Source: JAZKDW01 sp040387375 (lineage in GTDB: Bacteria; Pseudomonadota; Gammaproteobacteria; Burkholderiales; Burkholderiaceae_D). From it: a DNA stretch of 64,000 nucleotides. Position 1 is the first letter of the stretch, and every line of letters starts with the position of its first letter. Where the stretch lies: contig JAZKDW010000040.1 in assembly GCA_040387375.1 (NCBI GenBank), positions 1-64,000 of the forward strand, written 5' to 3'. The notes beneath the pieces were generated by a model that searched no databases, had not been told where the DNA came from, and was given only the letters and a program-made list of their open reading frames with translations. Below, piece after piece: positions 36,510 to 45,369 of this stretch. Made by a program: the position numbers and the translations under genes.

Positions 36510-36902
36510 TTAATTGCGCATCCAGTCAGCGGTCTGATAGAACGACTCCATCAGGCGCAGCTGCAGCGCTTCCGGGACACCGGTGTCCTGCATCGCCAGC
36601 GCCATGCAGCGCAGCCACTGGTCACGCTCGCCGGATGCAATCGCATACGGCAGATGCCGGGCTCGCAGGCGCGGATGGCCGAAGCGTTCAATGTACAGGT
36701 TCGGCCCGCCGCTCCAGCCGGACAGGAACCAGAACAGCTTGTCGCGCGAACCATCGAGAGGTGTCGGATGCAGCGCGCGAATGCCGGCGAATTCCGGCTC
36801 AAGGTCCATCAGATCGTAAAAGCGATCCACCAGCGCACGCAGCCTGTCGGCGCCGCCAATGAGATCGTAGGCCGAGGGCTGTTGGGAGTCTTCTGTAGTC
36901 AT
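36510..36902 (-). CDS. Group II truncated haemoglobin
   Basis: A 130-residue globin of the trHb group II (GlbO-like) type. It has the SGWSGGPNLYIERFGHPRLR stretch (20 residues) with Trp and Tyr distal candidates and the proximal histidine helix in the second half (HPRLRARHLPYAI). The N-terminal region carries the LIGGADRLRALVDRFYDLM segment, which corresponds to helices A/B. A role in oxygen or nitric oxide handling is a family-level guess. It lies 72 nt before the rmuC start on the same strand. Confidence 0.9.
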   Translation of the reverse strand: MTTEDSQQPSAYDLIGGADRLRALVDRFYDLMDLEPEFAGIRALHPTPLDGSRDKLFWFLSGWSGGPNLYIERFGHPRLRARHLPYAIASGERDQWLRCMALAMQDTGVPEALQLRLMESFYQTADWMRN

Positions 36903-37013
36903 GGAAGATTTGATCGTTTATTGCCTGCCGCGGATGCGTGGATCACGCGTATCAATGTTTCGTTGATGAGCCCGGTTGACGCCGCTCAAGCAACTCCCAT
37001 TTTGGATTTCAAT

Positions 37014-37101
37014 CATTAATTTAATGGTTACTATGAATCTGGCGCCAATCCTTCTGAAGGAAACCAGCCGCTCAAATCTGTGAAAGTTTGAAATTGGCGC
37101 C
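37014..37101 (+). promoter_or_regulatory. Inverted repeats upstream of the exopolysaccharide operon
   Basis: An AT-rich perfect odd palindrome CATTAA-T-TTAATG (37014-37026) stands near a separate 9-nt inverted pair GGCGCCAAT (37041-37049) and ATTGGCGCC (37093-37101). Both lie in the 220-nt gap before the first gene of the locus. They could be operators or a leader hairpin. I saw no JUMPstart or ops element (GGCGGTAGCGT). Confidence 0.4.
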
Positions 37102-37122
37102 GCACTCGAGAGTGTAAAGCAT

Positions 37123-38529
37123 ATGCAAGACTTGATTCATAAAAATTCTTCTGGCCTGGAATTTTCAATGCGCGTGCTGGATGTTCTCGCGATCTGGTTT
37201 GCCAGTCAACTCTCCAGCCTGCTGCGCTTTAGCGCGCCGCTGAGCGAGGCGGATCCGATACACACCATTTTGCTCTATTTCTGCTGCGCGCTGGCCTTCC
37301 TGTCGTTCTCCGAATCCGGCATGTACATGTCATGGCGCGGGCGTTCGATGTTGTCCCTGTTTGCCCATCTGACCGCGGCATGGGGCGCCGTGGTGCTCAC
37401 CGGCGTGTTCCTCAGCTTCCTGATTCATCACGTTGGCAACCTGTCGCGCTTATGGTTGATCTACTGGTTCGTGCTCGGCACGATTGCACTGATGTTGTCG
37501 AGAATATTCCTCTATTCGGTGCTGCGCTACCTGCGCACACGAGGCATGAACAACAAGCGCGTCATCATCGTCGGTTACGGGCACACCGGACAGGAAATGC
37601 ACAAGCGCGCCTCACAGCAAAACTGGACCGGCTATGAAGTGAAGGCAGTGCACGCCTGCGCGGAAAACACCGCCCACCTGATTGATCCGGCCATCGAAAA
37701 AATCGACACGCTGGAAGAGATTCATGATTACGTCAACCGGAACAGGGTGCATGAAATTTGGATCACGCTGCCGCTGAGCGAATCGGGGAAACTGCATAAG
37801 CTGCAGTACATCTTGCGCAATGCGCTGGTCGATATCCGCTGGATCCCTGACACGCTGAGCATGCATATCCTGAGTAACAAGGTCATCAACTTCCTCGGAC
37901 TGCCCGCGGTCGATCTCAATCAGCCCGTCGCCGGCGGGGTAAGCGGCCTGGCCAAGGATTTATTCGACAAGCTATTTGCCGCGGCCGTACTTATCCTGCT
38001 GCTGCCGCTGTTCCTGTTGATTGCCGTCAGCATCAAGCTCACCTCCCCCGGGCCGGTCCTTTTCATGCAACCGCGGCTTGGCCTCAACGGCAAGAAATTC
38101 AATGTCTGCAAATTCCGCAGCATGCGGGTGCATGACGAGCACGGCACGGTGACGCAGGCAACGCAGGGCGATCCACGCGTGACGCCGATCGGGCGCTTCC
38201 TGCGCCGCACCAGTCTTGATGAACTGCCGCAGTTCATCAATGTGCTCAAGGGAGACATGTCGGTGGTCGGCCCGCGGCCGCATGCATTGCAGCATAACGA
38301 AATTTACAAGGTCAGGCTGGACATGTACATGCTGCGGCACCGGGTCAAGCCGGGCATCACCGGCTGGGCGCAAATCCATGGCTGCCGCGGTGAAACCGAC
38401 TCTGTGGACAAGATGGCAAAGCGTGTGCAATTCGATTTGCAATACATCCAGAACTGGTCCTTCTGGATGGACGTAAAAATAATCATATGGACCGCGTTCA
38501 AGGGATGGACCGGGAACAATGCCTACTGA
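37123..38529 (+). CDS. Undecaprenyl-phosphate sugar-1-phosphate transferase (WcaJ-like)
   Basis: Initiates repeat-unit assembly by moving a sugar-1-phosphate, probably glucose-1-phosphate, onto undecaprenyl phosphate. The 468 residues have an N-terminal block of about four membrane helices, a middle CoA-binding-like domain (VIIVGYGHTGQEMHKRA), then a fifth helix. The C-terminal catalytic domain has SPGPVLFMQPRLGLNG, FRSMRV, RRTSLDELPQFINVLKGDMS (20 residues) and a closing NWSFWMDVKIIIWTAFKG. That layout and ending are typical of WcaJ-type transferases. It is the first gene of the locus and no close upstream gene shares its strand. Confidence 0.93.
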   Translation: MQDLIHKNSSGLEFSMRVLDVLAIWFASQLSSLLRFSAPLSEADPIHTILLYFCCALAFLSFSESGMYMSWRGRSMLSLFAHLTAAWGAVVLTGVFLSFLIHHVGNLSRLWLIYWFVLGTIALMLSRIFLYSVLRYLRTRGMNNKRVIIVGYGHTGQEMHKRASQQNWTGYEVKAVHACAENTAHLIDPAIEKIDTLEEIHDYVNRNRVHEIWITLPLSESGKLHKLQYILRNALVDIRWIPDTLSMHILSNKVINFLGLPAVDLNQPVAGGVSGLAKDLFDKLFAAAVLILLLPLFLLIAVSIKLTSPGPVLFMQPRLGLNGKKFNVCKFRSMRVHDEHGTVTQATQGDPRVTPIGRFLRRTSLDELPQFINVLKGDMSVVGPRPHALQHNEIYKVRLDMYMLRHRVKPGITGWAQIHGCRGETDSVDKMAKRVQFDLQYIQNWSFWMDVKIIIWTAFKGWTGNNAY

Positions 38530-38616
38530 ACCGCCACCTCGCCGCAACCTGATGCTCCCTTGTGCGCATGCCGCATTTTAGTCCGGCATTTTTTCAATCC
38601 TCCCTTCTGGAAATGC

Positions 38617-40044
38617 ATGACGATGAACGTATCTCCCCTGATTCCTGTCATTCTTTGCGGCGGCTCCGGCACCCGGCTTTGGCCGCTGTCTCGTGACAGT
38701 TATCCCAAACAGTTTTTACGTTTGCTCGGCCGGGAGAGTCTGCTGCAGCAAACCTTAAAACGCCTGCGCACGATAGAAGGCATGGCCGCGCCACTGCTGG
38801 TATGTAATGAATCCTCGCGTTTCGTCGCGGCGGAACAGTTGCGCGAGATTGGCATCGAGGATGCCCGGCTACTGCTGGAACCGGTACGCCGCAATACCGC
38901 TCCGGCTATCGCCGCGGCCGCGCTGCATGCAATGGCCGGCAATCAGGATCCCTTGCTGCTGGTCCTGCCTTCCGATCATGTGATCAGGAATGACAGCGCT
39001 TTTCGCCGTGCGGTCGGCATTGCCAGGCTGGCAGCCGAGCGCGGCGACCTGGTGACATTCGGCATCAAGCCGCAAGGTCCGGAAACAGCCTATGGTTATA
39101 TTCGCGCAGCCAGCGCCGAAACGGACTCGGCGCAACCCGTGCTGGAATTCGTCGAGAAGCCGAATCTGGCCACTGCCGCACAATACATCACCAGCAAGAA
39201 TTATTACTGGAACAGCGGCATGTTCCTGTTCCGGGCCAGCCGTTATCTGCACGAACTGGAGCGCTTTCATCCGGAGATTGTCAGCGCCTGCCGCGCGGCC
39301 GCCGCACTGGCCAGCAAAGACAATGATTTCATCAGGCTGGACAGCGCCTCCTACGCCGCCAGCACCGATATCGCGATCGATTATGCGGTGATGGAGCACA
39401 CCGGCCGCGCATCGATGGTCGCGCTGGACGCGGGCTGGAGCGATATCGGATCGTGGGCATCGGTATGGGAAGCGGCCGAACGGGACGACGCCAATAACGC
39501 GACCCAGGGCGACGTGCTGCTGCAGGATTGCGTGGACTGCATGGTCCATGGCACCACCCGGCTGGTGACGGCAGTCGGCATGCGCAATACCGTGATCGTC
39601 GAAACCGCGGACGCGCTGCTCATCATGGACACCGGGCACGCGCAGGATGCCAAAGTGCTGGTGGAAAAACTGCTCGCCACGCAGCGCCCGGAAGCGACCA
39701 GGCACCGCCAGATATTTCGTCCGTGGGGGTCCTACGACTCGATCGAAACCGGCCAGCGTTTTCATGTAAAGCGCATCACCGTGAAGCAAGGCGCAAAACT
39801 GTCGGTGCAACTGCATCACCACCGCGCCGAACATTGGGTGGTGGTGTCAGGCACCGCAAGAATCACCAATGGCGACAGGGAATACCTGTTGACGGAAAAC
39901 CAGTCGACCTATATTCCGGTAGGCGTTGTGCATTCGGTGGAGAACCCGGGAAAGATACCGCTCGAGCTGATTGAAATACAGTCGGGCGGTTATCTGGGAG
40001 AGGATGACATCGTCCGTCTCGAGGATCGTTATGGGCGGGCTTGA
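38617..40044 (+). CDS. manC: Mannose-1-phosphate guanylyltransferase / mannose-6-phosphate isomerase
   Basis: Bifunctional enzyme giving GDP-mannose, the precursor of GDP-fucose here. The 475-residue protein has the pyrophosphorylase motif VILCGGSGTRLWPLSRDSYP (20 residues), FVEKPN, and a C-terminal cupin domain with RPWGSYDSIETGQRF and LHHHRAEHWVVVSG. I chose the ATG at 38617, which has GGAAA six bases upstream; another ATG lies two codons later. It overlaps the next gene by 14 nt. Confidence 0.95.
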   Translation: MTMNVSPLIPVILCGGSGTRLWPLSRDSYPKQFLRLLGRESLLQQTLKRLRTIEGMAAPLLVCNESSRFVAAEQLREIGIEDARLLLEPVRRNTAPAIAAAALHAMAGNQDPLLLVLPSDHVIRNDSAFRRAVGIARLAAERGDLVTFGIKPQGPETAYGYIRAASAETDSAQPVLEFVEKPNLATAAQYITSKNYYWNSGMFLFRASRYLHELERFHPEIVSACRAAAALASKDNDFIRLDSASYAASTDIAIDYAVMEHTGRASMVALDAGWSDIGSWASVWEAAERDDANNATQGDVLLQDCVDCMVHGTTRLVTAVGMRNTVIVETADALLIMDTGHAQDAKVLVEKLLATQRPEATRHRQIFRPWGSYDSIETGQRFHVKRITVKQGAKLSVQLHHHRAEHWVVVSGTARITNGDREYLLTENQSTYIPVGVVHSVENPGKIPLELIEIQSGGYLGEDDIVRLEDRYGRA

Positions 40045-40456
40045 AACCGGGCCAGGGAACTGGCGGATGGCAGCCTGCCTTTTTTTTGCGCTGATGCTCG
40101 CGATCGGCGCCATTCCCGGTGAAGCCGCGATGCTGTCGGCGAAAATCGATGACAAGCTGCTGCATTTTTGCGCCTACGGATTGTTAAGCGCCCTGGTGTT
40201 CAACGGCCTGACTGTCAGCGCACCCGCGCGAGCGCTGCGGACGCTGCTGTTGATTGCCGCACTTGGCGCACTGGATGAAATCATCCAGAGTTTCATTCCT
40301 TACCGGCGCGCCGGAATCCTTGACTGGCTGGTCGACATCCTGGCCGCGTGCTGTTCCGTTGCGTTCCTGCTCGCAGTACGCGCCTTGCATGACAGACGCA
40401 AGGCGGCAAGGACGGCGAACTCTCCGGCCTCTGCGCAGGTCGAAGGCAATGGGTAG
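40031..40456 (+). CDS. VanZ-like membrane protein
   Basis: A 141-residue protein with three or four hydrophobic segments and the VanZ-family feature ALDEIIQSFIPYRRAGILDW (20 residues), including the conserved D-E-Q-F. VanZ-like proteins occur in many exopolysaccharide loci, but their biochemical role is not known. The ATG has GAGGAT six bases upstream and overlaps the manC end by 14 nt, so the two should be coupled. The Asp-rich loop (KIDDKLLHF) is also typical. Confidence 0.8.
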   Translation: MGGLETGPGNWRMAACLFFALMLAIGAIPGEAAMLSAKIDDKLLHFCAYGLLSALVFNGLTVSAPARALRTLLLIAALGALDEIIQSFIPYRRAGILDWLVDILAACCSVAFLLAVRALHDRRKAARTANSPASAQVEGNG

Positions 40457-40518
40457 TCAGGCCATATGGTCCGGCCGCTCGTTCCTTTTGAATTTTTCCG
40501 AAAGCAGCCATCAACATC

Positions 40519-41460
40519 ATGCATAAAAAAATTACCAAAGCCGTATTTCCCGTCGCCGGACTCGGCACCCGGTTTTTGCCTGCGACCAAGGCCAGTCCCA
40601 AGGAAATGCTGCCGATCGTGGACAAGCCGCTGATCCAGTACGCAGTCGAAGAAGCCATTGCCGCCGGCATTACCGAAATGATTTTTGTAACGGGCCGCAA
40701 CAAGCGTGCGATTGAAGACCATTTCGACAAAGCCTACGAACTGGAGGCCGAACTCGCCGCCCGCGACAAACAGTCGCTGCTGGAAGTCTTGCACAACATC
40801 AAACCCGACAATGTGCAATGTTTTTACGTGCGGCAGGCCGAAGCGCTCGGACTGGGCCACGCCGTACTGTGTGCGGAACGCATGGTGCAGGATGAGCCGT
40901 TCGCCGTCATCCTGGCCGACGACCTGCTCGACAGCACCATCCCCGTCATGCAGCAAATGACGGCGCTGCATTCGCATTACGGCAGCAGCATCATCGGCGT
41001 GGAAAACATTCTCCCTGAAAAAAGCCGGTCCTACGGAGTGGTCGCCGGCACCGCATTCGGCGAACGCCTGCTGAAGCTGCATGGCATCGTGGAAAAACCG
41101 GCGCCGGAAGACGCGCCATCCAATATGGGAGTGGTCGGCCGGTACATCCTGACGTCATCGATTTTCAGGCACTTGCGCAACCTGCAGCCGGGCGCGGGCG
41201 GCGAACTGCAATTGACCGACGGCATCGCCGCCCTGCTGGAACAGGAGGCCGTGCTGTCGTACCAGTTCGAGGGCACGCGCTTCGACTGCGGCAGCAAGCA
41301 GGGATACCTGCAGGCCACCGTCCAGTTCGCTCTCAAACATGCGGAAGTCAAGGAAGAGTTCCACACCTTCCTGCACGATATCACCTGCGGTCAGGCGCAG
41401 CGGAACAACAGCACGCCACTGCACGCGTTGAGTGCGGTCCCCGCGGTAGTCACGATCTGA
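40519..41460 (+). CDS. galU: UTP--glucose-1-phosphate uridylyltransferase
   Basis: Makes UDP-glucose, the donor for glucose and the starting point of several other UDP-sugars. The 313 residues have AGLGTRFLPATKASPKEMLP (20 residues), VDKPLIQYAVEEA, the VEKPAPEDAPSN loop, and DCGSKQGYL near the C-terminus. A terminator-like element follows. No UDP-glucose dehydrogenase is in the window. Confidence 0.95.
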   Translation: MHKKITKAVFPVAGLGTRFLPATKASPKEMLPIVDKPLIQYAVEEAIAAGITEMIFVTGRNKRAIEDHFDKAYELEAELAARDKQSLLEVLHNIKPDNVQCFYVRQAEALGLGHAVLCAERMVQDEPFAVILADDLLDSTIPVMQQMTALHSHYGSSIIGVENILPEKSRSYGVVAGTAFGERLLKLHGIVEKPAPEDAPSNMGVVGRYILTSSIFRHLRNLQPGAGGELQLTDGIAALLEQEAVLSYQFEGTRFDCGSKQGYLQATVQFALKHAEVKEEFHTFLHDITCGQAQRNNSTPLHALSAVPAVVTI

Positions 41461-41480
41461 CGCGGTCAGCCTGACGCGGT

Positions 41481-41505
41481 CAGCCTGACGCGGGCTGCTT
41501 TTTTT
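41481..41505 (+). terminator. Rho-independent terminator after galU, next to 14-nt tandem repeats
   Basis: CAGCC (41481-41485) pairs with GGCTG (41493-41497), followed by C and seven T residues. The stem overlaps a run of about 2.5 copies of the 14-nt repeat GACGCGGTCAGCCT starting close to the galU stop, which may have created it. If active it splits the plus-strand cluster into two transcripts. Confidence 0.6.
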
Positions 41506-41588
41506 ACCGGCCCGGCTGCCGCACAGCGACAGTCGGGACGTCCTTCATTTGCAAATCCATCACCTGACGGCAAAAACTGTCTCGCTCA

Positions 41589-41608
41589 TGCCTATATTTT
41601 GCCTATAT
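41589..41608 (+). promoter_or_regulatory. Direct repeat TGCCTATAT x2, possible operator upstream of gmd
   Basis: Two copies of TGCCTATAT start at 41589 and 41600, so the period is 11 nt, close to one DNA turn. They lie about 140 nt before the gmd start in the 240-nt gap after the galU terminator. The rest of that gap shows no gene. A regulator-binding role is inference. Confidence 0.35.
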
Positions 41609-41746
41609 CCCGTCCTGCTCAGAGCAATCCACCCGCTGGCGTGACGAAGGTCAAACCGGTGTGCCGGCCGCCACGCGACAATGAATATTTACGGGCCAGG
41701 TATCCGGCCAGCCCCGTTTCCATCAATGAAGCTCAAGGATTGACAC

Positions 41747-42913
41747 ATGACGAGAGAACAGCGCGTAACTGCCGATATCATCAGCCACACGCACCAGAGC
41801 AATCCTAAAGTTGCCCTGATCACCGGCGTCACCGGCCAGGATGGCGCATATTTGTCCGAGCTGATGCTCGGCAAAGGTTACATCGTGCACGGCATCAAGC
41901 GTCGTTCTTCACAACTCAACACAGCACGCATTGATCATCTTTATCAGGATCCGCACGAAGAACAGCGCCGCTTCATCCTGCATCATGGCGACATGACCGA
42001 CAGTTCATCGCTGGTGCGTTTGATCCAGCAGATTCAGCCGGATGAAATTTACAATCTTGCCGCACAAAGCCACGTCGCGGTCTCGTTTGAAGAACCGGAA
42101 TACACAGCCAATTCGGATGCCCTGGGACCGATGCGCGTGCTGGAAGCGATCCGCATTCTCGGCCTGGCGAAGAAGACGCGCTTCTACCAGGCGTCCACCT
42201 CGGAATTGTATGGCAAGGTGCAGGAAACACCGCAATCCGAAACAACGCCGTTTTATCCGCGCAGTCCGTATGCCGTGGCCAAGTTGTACGCGTACTGGAT
42301 CACCGTCAACTATCGCGAGGCTTATGGCATGTATGCGTGCAACGGCATCCTGTTCAATCATGAATCGCCGCTACGTGGCGAAACCTTTGTCACGCGCAAA
42401 ATTACGCGCGCGCTGGCGCGGGTTGCCCTCGGGGTGCAGGACTGCCTCCATCTGGGCAACCTCGACGCCCTGCGCGACTGGGGCCATGCCCGCGACTACG
42501 TTGAAATGCAATGGCTGATGCTGCAACAGGACGTGCCGGAAGATTTTGTCATCGCCACCGGCATCCAGTACAGCGTGCGTGATTTTGTCAACACCGCAGC
42601 CGCCGAACTGGGCATGACGATCGCCTGGCACGGCACCGGCGTTGCCGAAACCGGTACCGTCGAACATCCCGGCATGCACGAAGGCATACGGCCCGGCCAG
42701 GTAATCGTACGAGTGGACCCGCGCTACTTCCGGCCGACCGAAGTGGAGACCCTGCTCGGCAACGCCAGCAAGGCGCACCGCAAGCTGGGGTGGAGACCGG
42801 CAACCACGTTCGCCGAGCTGGTCCGGGAAATGATGCAGGCCGACCTGAACGACTGCCGCAAATATGCGCTGGTCCGCAAAAACGGTTTTGTCGCGCACGC
42901 CCACAACGAGTAG
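41747..42913 (+). CDS. gmd: GDP-mannose 4,6-dehydratase
   Basis: Converts GDP-mannose to GDP-4-keto-6-deoxymannose, the first step to GDP-L-fucose. The 388 residues have the NAD-binding start ALITGVTGQDGAYLSELM and GIKRRSS. The catalytic region contains YQASTSELYGKVQETPQSET (20 residues) and YAVAKLYAYW with the Tyr-x3-Lys pair. A NHESPLRGETFVTRK segment follows. AAGGA stands eight bases before the ATG. fcl follows 75 nt later. Confidence 0.96.
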   Translation: MTREQRVTADIISHTHQSNPKVALITGVTGQDGAYLSELMLGKGYIVHGIKRRSSQLNTARIDHLYQDPHEEQRRFILHHGDMTDSSSLVRLIQQIQPDEIYNLAAQSHVAVSFEEPEYTANSDALGPMRVLEAIRILGLAKKTRFYQASTSELYGKVQETPQSETTPFYPRSPYAVAKLYAYWITVNYREAYGMYACNGILFNHESPLRGETFVTRKITRALARVALGVQDCLHLGNLDALRDWGHARDYVEMQWLMLQQDVPEDFVIATGIQYSVRDFVNTAAAELGMTIAWHGTGVAETGTVEHPGMHEGIRPGQVIVRVDPRYFRPTEVETLLGNASKAHRKLGWRPATTFAELVREMMQADLNDCRKYALVRKNGFVAHAHNE

Positions 42914-42988
42914 GGCATGCGGTAGAAGGGAGAGATTGAACCGGCATGCGGCCGCAGAGCACAGCCAGTTATTGACAAGACTGACATC

Positions 42989-43984
42989 ATGCAGCAGCCA
43001 AATGGCAACACGCCAAAGCGTATTTTTGTCGCCGGGCACCGGGGCATGGTTGGCTCGGCAATCGTCCGGGCACTGATGCGGCGTAACTGCCGCAAGCTCG
43101 TCACCCGCACGCATGCGCAGCTCGACCTGACCGACCAGGCGCAGGTCCGGTCGTTCTTCGCCGCCGAAAAAATCGACGAAGTCTATCTGGCCGCCGCGCG
43201 CGTCGGCGGCATCCACGCCAACAGCACATACCCGGCGGAATTCATTTACCAGAACATGATGATGGAAGCCAACGTCATCCATCAGGCCTGGTCCCATGGC
43301 GTAAAAAAATTGCTGTTTCTCGGATCGTCCTGCATTTATCCGCGGCTCGCGCCCCAGCCGATCACGGAAAATGCGCTGCTGGGCGGACCGCTGGAACCCA
43401 CCAATGAACCGTACGCAATCGCCAAGATTGCCGGCATCAAGCTGTGCGAAAGTTATAACCGCCAGTACGGCACCGACTACCGAAGTGTCATGCCGACCAA
43501 CCTGTACGGCCCCGGCGACAACTACCACCCGGAAAACAGTCACGTGATGCCGGCCATGATCCGGCGCTTCCATGAGGCCCGCCTGGGGGGCGCCGGCAAG
43601 GTGAAGATCTGGGGGTCCGGCACGCCGCGCCGCGAATTCCTGCATGTCGACGACATGGCGGAGGCCAGCCTGCACGTAATGGATCTGGATCCCGATGTTT
43701 ACCGCGCGATGACCACACCAATGCTGTCACATATCAATGTCGGCGCCGGCGAAGAAATCACAATACGGGAGGTGGCTGAACTGATCCGCGAAGTGGTCGG
43801 CTACGAAGGACAGATCGAGTTCGATGCGGGCAAGCCGGATGGAAGCCCGCGCAAACTGATGGATAGCGCCCTCCTGAACGGTTTGGGATGGCACCCGAAA
43901 ATACGCTTACGCGATGGCATCGCCGATACCTACGCCCATTTTCAGGTGGAGCATGCCGCCGCTTCGCCGGACCTGCCGCCATGA
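42989..43984 (+). CDS. fcl: GDP-L-fucose synthase
   Basis: Epimerises and reduces GDP-4-keto-6-deoxymannose to GDP-L-fucose. The 331 residues begin RIFVAGHRGMVGSAIVRAL. They continue with LGSSCIYPRLAPQPITENAL (20 residues), then YAIAKIAGIKLCESYNRQYG (20 residues) with the Tyr-x3-Lys pair. A NLYGPGDNYHPENSHVMPA stretch is typical of Fcl. The stop overlaps the next start by 4 nt (ATGA). Confidence 0.96.
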   Translation: MQQPNGNTPKRIFVAGHRGMVGSAIVRALMRRNCRKLVTRTHAQLDLTDQAQVRSFFAAEKIDEVYLAAARVGGIHANSTYPAEFIYQNMMMEANVIHQAWSHGVKKLLFLGSSCIYPRLAPQPITENALLGGPLEPTNEPYAIAKIAGIKLCESYNRQYGTDYRSVMPTNLYGPGDNYHPENSHVMPAMIRRFHEARLGGAGKVKIWGSGTPRREFLHVDDMAEASLHVMDLDPDVYRAMTTPMLSHINVGAGEEITIREVAELIREVVGYEGQIEFDAGKPDGSPRKLMDSALLNGLGWHPKIRLRDGIADTYAHFQVEHAAASPDLPP

Positions 43985-45369
43985 CACCTCTTGCTACGCT
44001 TGGTACTTTTACGCTGTCCCTGCTGCTGGTGCCGCTGCTGTTCGCCGTCAGCCTGAAGGCGCCGAAGCTGATCGTGCTGGCCTTCATTGCCGTTCTTTTT
44101 CTTTTCTCCTCCTCCACCTGGGGGCAGATGGAAGCGGAGAACACGGTCTATGCGCGCGGCACCGGCATATTCTATTTCTCCTTGCTGAATCTGTTGCTGC
44201 TGATTGCCGGCGCGGCAGCGCTAGTCAGGAAGCTGGCCAATCCGAACAACCCGTACCTGGCCGCGCCGCTGTTCCCTTATTTTCTAGCCTTCCTTTTCCT
44301 GCTCGCGTCGCACATCGTCATTGGCCTGATGTCGGGCATCGATCTGATGGACATATTGAGCTATACCGGCATCATCAATATTTTCAACATGCTGATTTTC
44401 ATGTATCTGGTGATGATGGCTTTCAGCCACGAAGAAGATAAAAATAACCTGCTGCTTGCCATAATTGTCCTCGCCGCATGCCGCTCGCTGTTCGGCCTGG
44501 TCCGGTTTTTCTGGTTTGACGGCGACAGCGCCAATCCGTACCGGAATTTCGAACAGCTGGATATCAAGATCTTCTTTTTCGACATTGCCGACAACTTCGT
44601 CGCCAGCCTCGGCGCGTTCTGCGCCGCCTGGTGGCTGACCACGCCGGGGATGAAGCTGAGCCTGCTGAAGCGGCTGTCGCTTCTGCTGTTCCTGGCGCTG
44701 GAAATCGCCGCCGTCGCGCTGTCGTTCCGCCGCACGTCCCTCGTTGGCCTCGGCCTGATGTTCTGTCTGCTGCTGTACCTGCTGCCTGGACGGCGAAAGT
44801 TACCCTTCGTCGTGCTGGCGCTGGGTTTGCTGTCAGTCGCCGCGATGGTATTTTTCCAGCAGCGCCTGCAGTTCCAGGACAGCGGCGACATCCTGTCATC
44901 CCTGCTGTATGACGTCGCGCCGTCACAGGGGGGAAGCAGTGGCCGCTTTTATGAATTGTTCGCGGCCGCCAAAAGCATAGGCGGGAACTGGCTGTTCGGC
45001 CTCGGGACCTGGGGCAGTTTCAGCGGCGACCAGGAGATTCTTTCCTATCACTTCGGAAAATTCGATTTCGTCCATAGCGGCTTTGGGCATATCGTCCTGA
45101 AGACCGGCCTCGCCGGCCTGCTGTTGTTCTGCGCGCTGCTGCTTGCCTACACCGCATTTTATTTCAGGCACCGCGCCGCCCTCACCGGCAATGCACGGCT
45201 CATCGCCGATGCCGGATTTGCAGGCTTCCTGTTCTGGATACCGACACTTCTGGTCGGCACGCCCATCATTGAATTCAGATCCATGCTGCTGATCGGCCTT
45301 ACCCTGGCCATGCCTTTTGTCGCGGTCGGCCTGCATAATTACCGGCCCCGATCTCATGCTATTGCGTAA
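43981..45369 (+). CDS. O-antigen-polymerase-like membrane protein (putative Wzy)
   Basis: A 462-residue integral membrane protein with about ten to twelve hydrophobic segments and a large extracytoplasmic loop (about residues 285-370, with SSLLYDVAPSQGGSSGRFYE, 20 residues). That loop pattern fits Wzy/O-antigen-ligase proteins, whose sequences vary greatly. Position between fcl and the flippase makes polymerase of the exopolysaccharide repeat the best guess; a ligase is less likely because no lipid A genes are near. The ATG is coupled to fcl. Confidence 0.75.
   Translation: MTPLATLGTFTLSLLLVPLLFAVSLKAPKLIVLAFIAVLFLFSSSTWGQMEAENTVYARGTGIFYFSLLNLLLLIAGAAALVRKLANPNNPYLAAPLFPYFLAFLFLLASHIVIGLMSGIDLMDILSYTGIINIFNMLIFMYLVMMAFSHEEDKNNLLLAIIVLAACRSLFGLVRFFWFDGDSANPYRNFEQLDIKIFFFDIADNFVASLGAFCAAWWLTTPGMKLSLLKRLSLLLFLALEIAAVALSFRRTSLVGLGLMFCLLLYLLPGRRKLPFVVLALGLLSVAAMVFFQQRLQFQDSGDILSSLLYDVAPSQGGSSGRFYELFAAAKSIGGNWLFGLGTWGSFSGDQEILSYHFGKFDFVHSGFGHIVLKTGLAGLLLFCALLLAYTAFYFRHRAALTGNARLIADAGFAGFLFWIPTLLVGTPIIEFRSMLLIGLTLAMPFVAVGLHNYRPRSHAIA

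Noticed and set aside
36903..37122. JUMPstart/ops element for RfaH-type control before the exopolysaccharide locus
   Set aside because: I read the region for GGCGGTAGCGT and found no match.
40031..40456. Part of an exosortase/PEP-CTERM system, because VanZ-like proteins occur there
   Set aside because: No exosortase, PEP-CTERM protein or PEP-CTERM-specific kinase pair is present in the window.
42371..43675. A 434-codon open frame opposite gmd and fcl
   Set aside because: It spans two well-conserved genes and their gap and has no recognisable domain.
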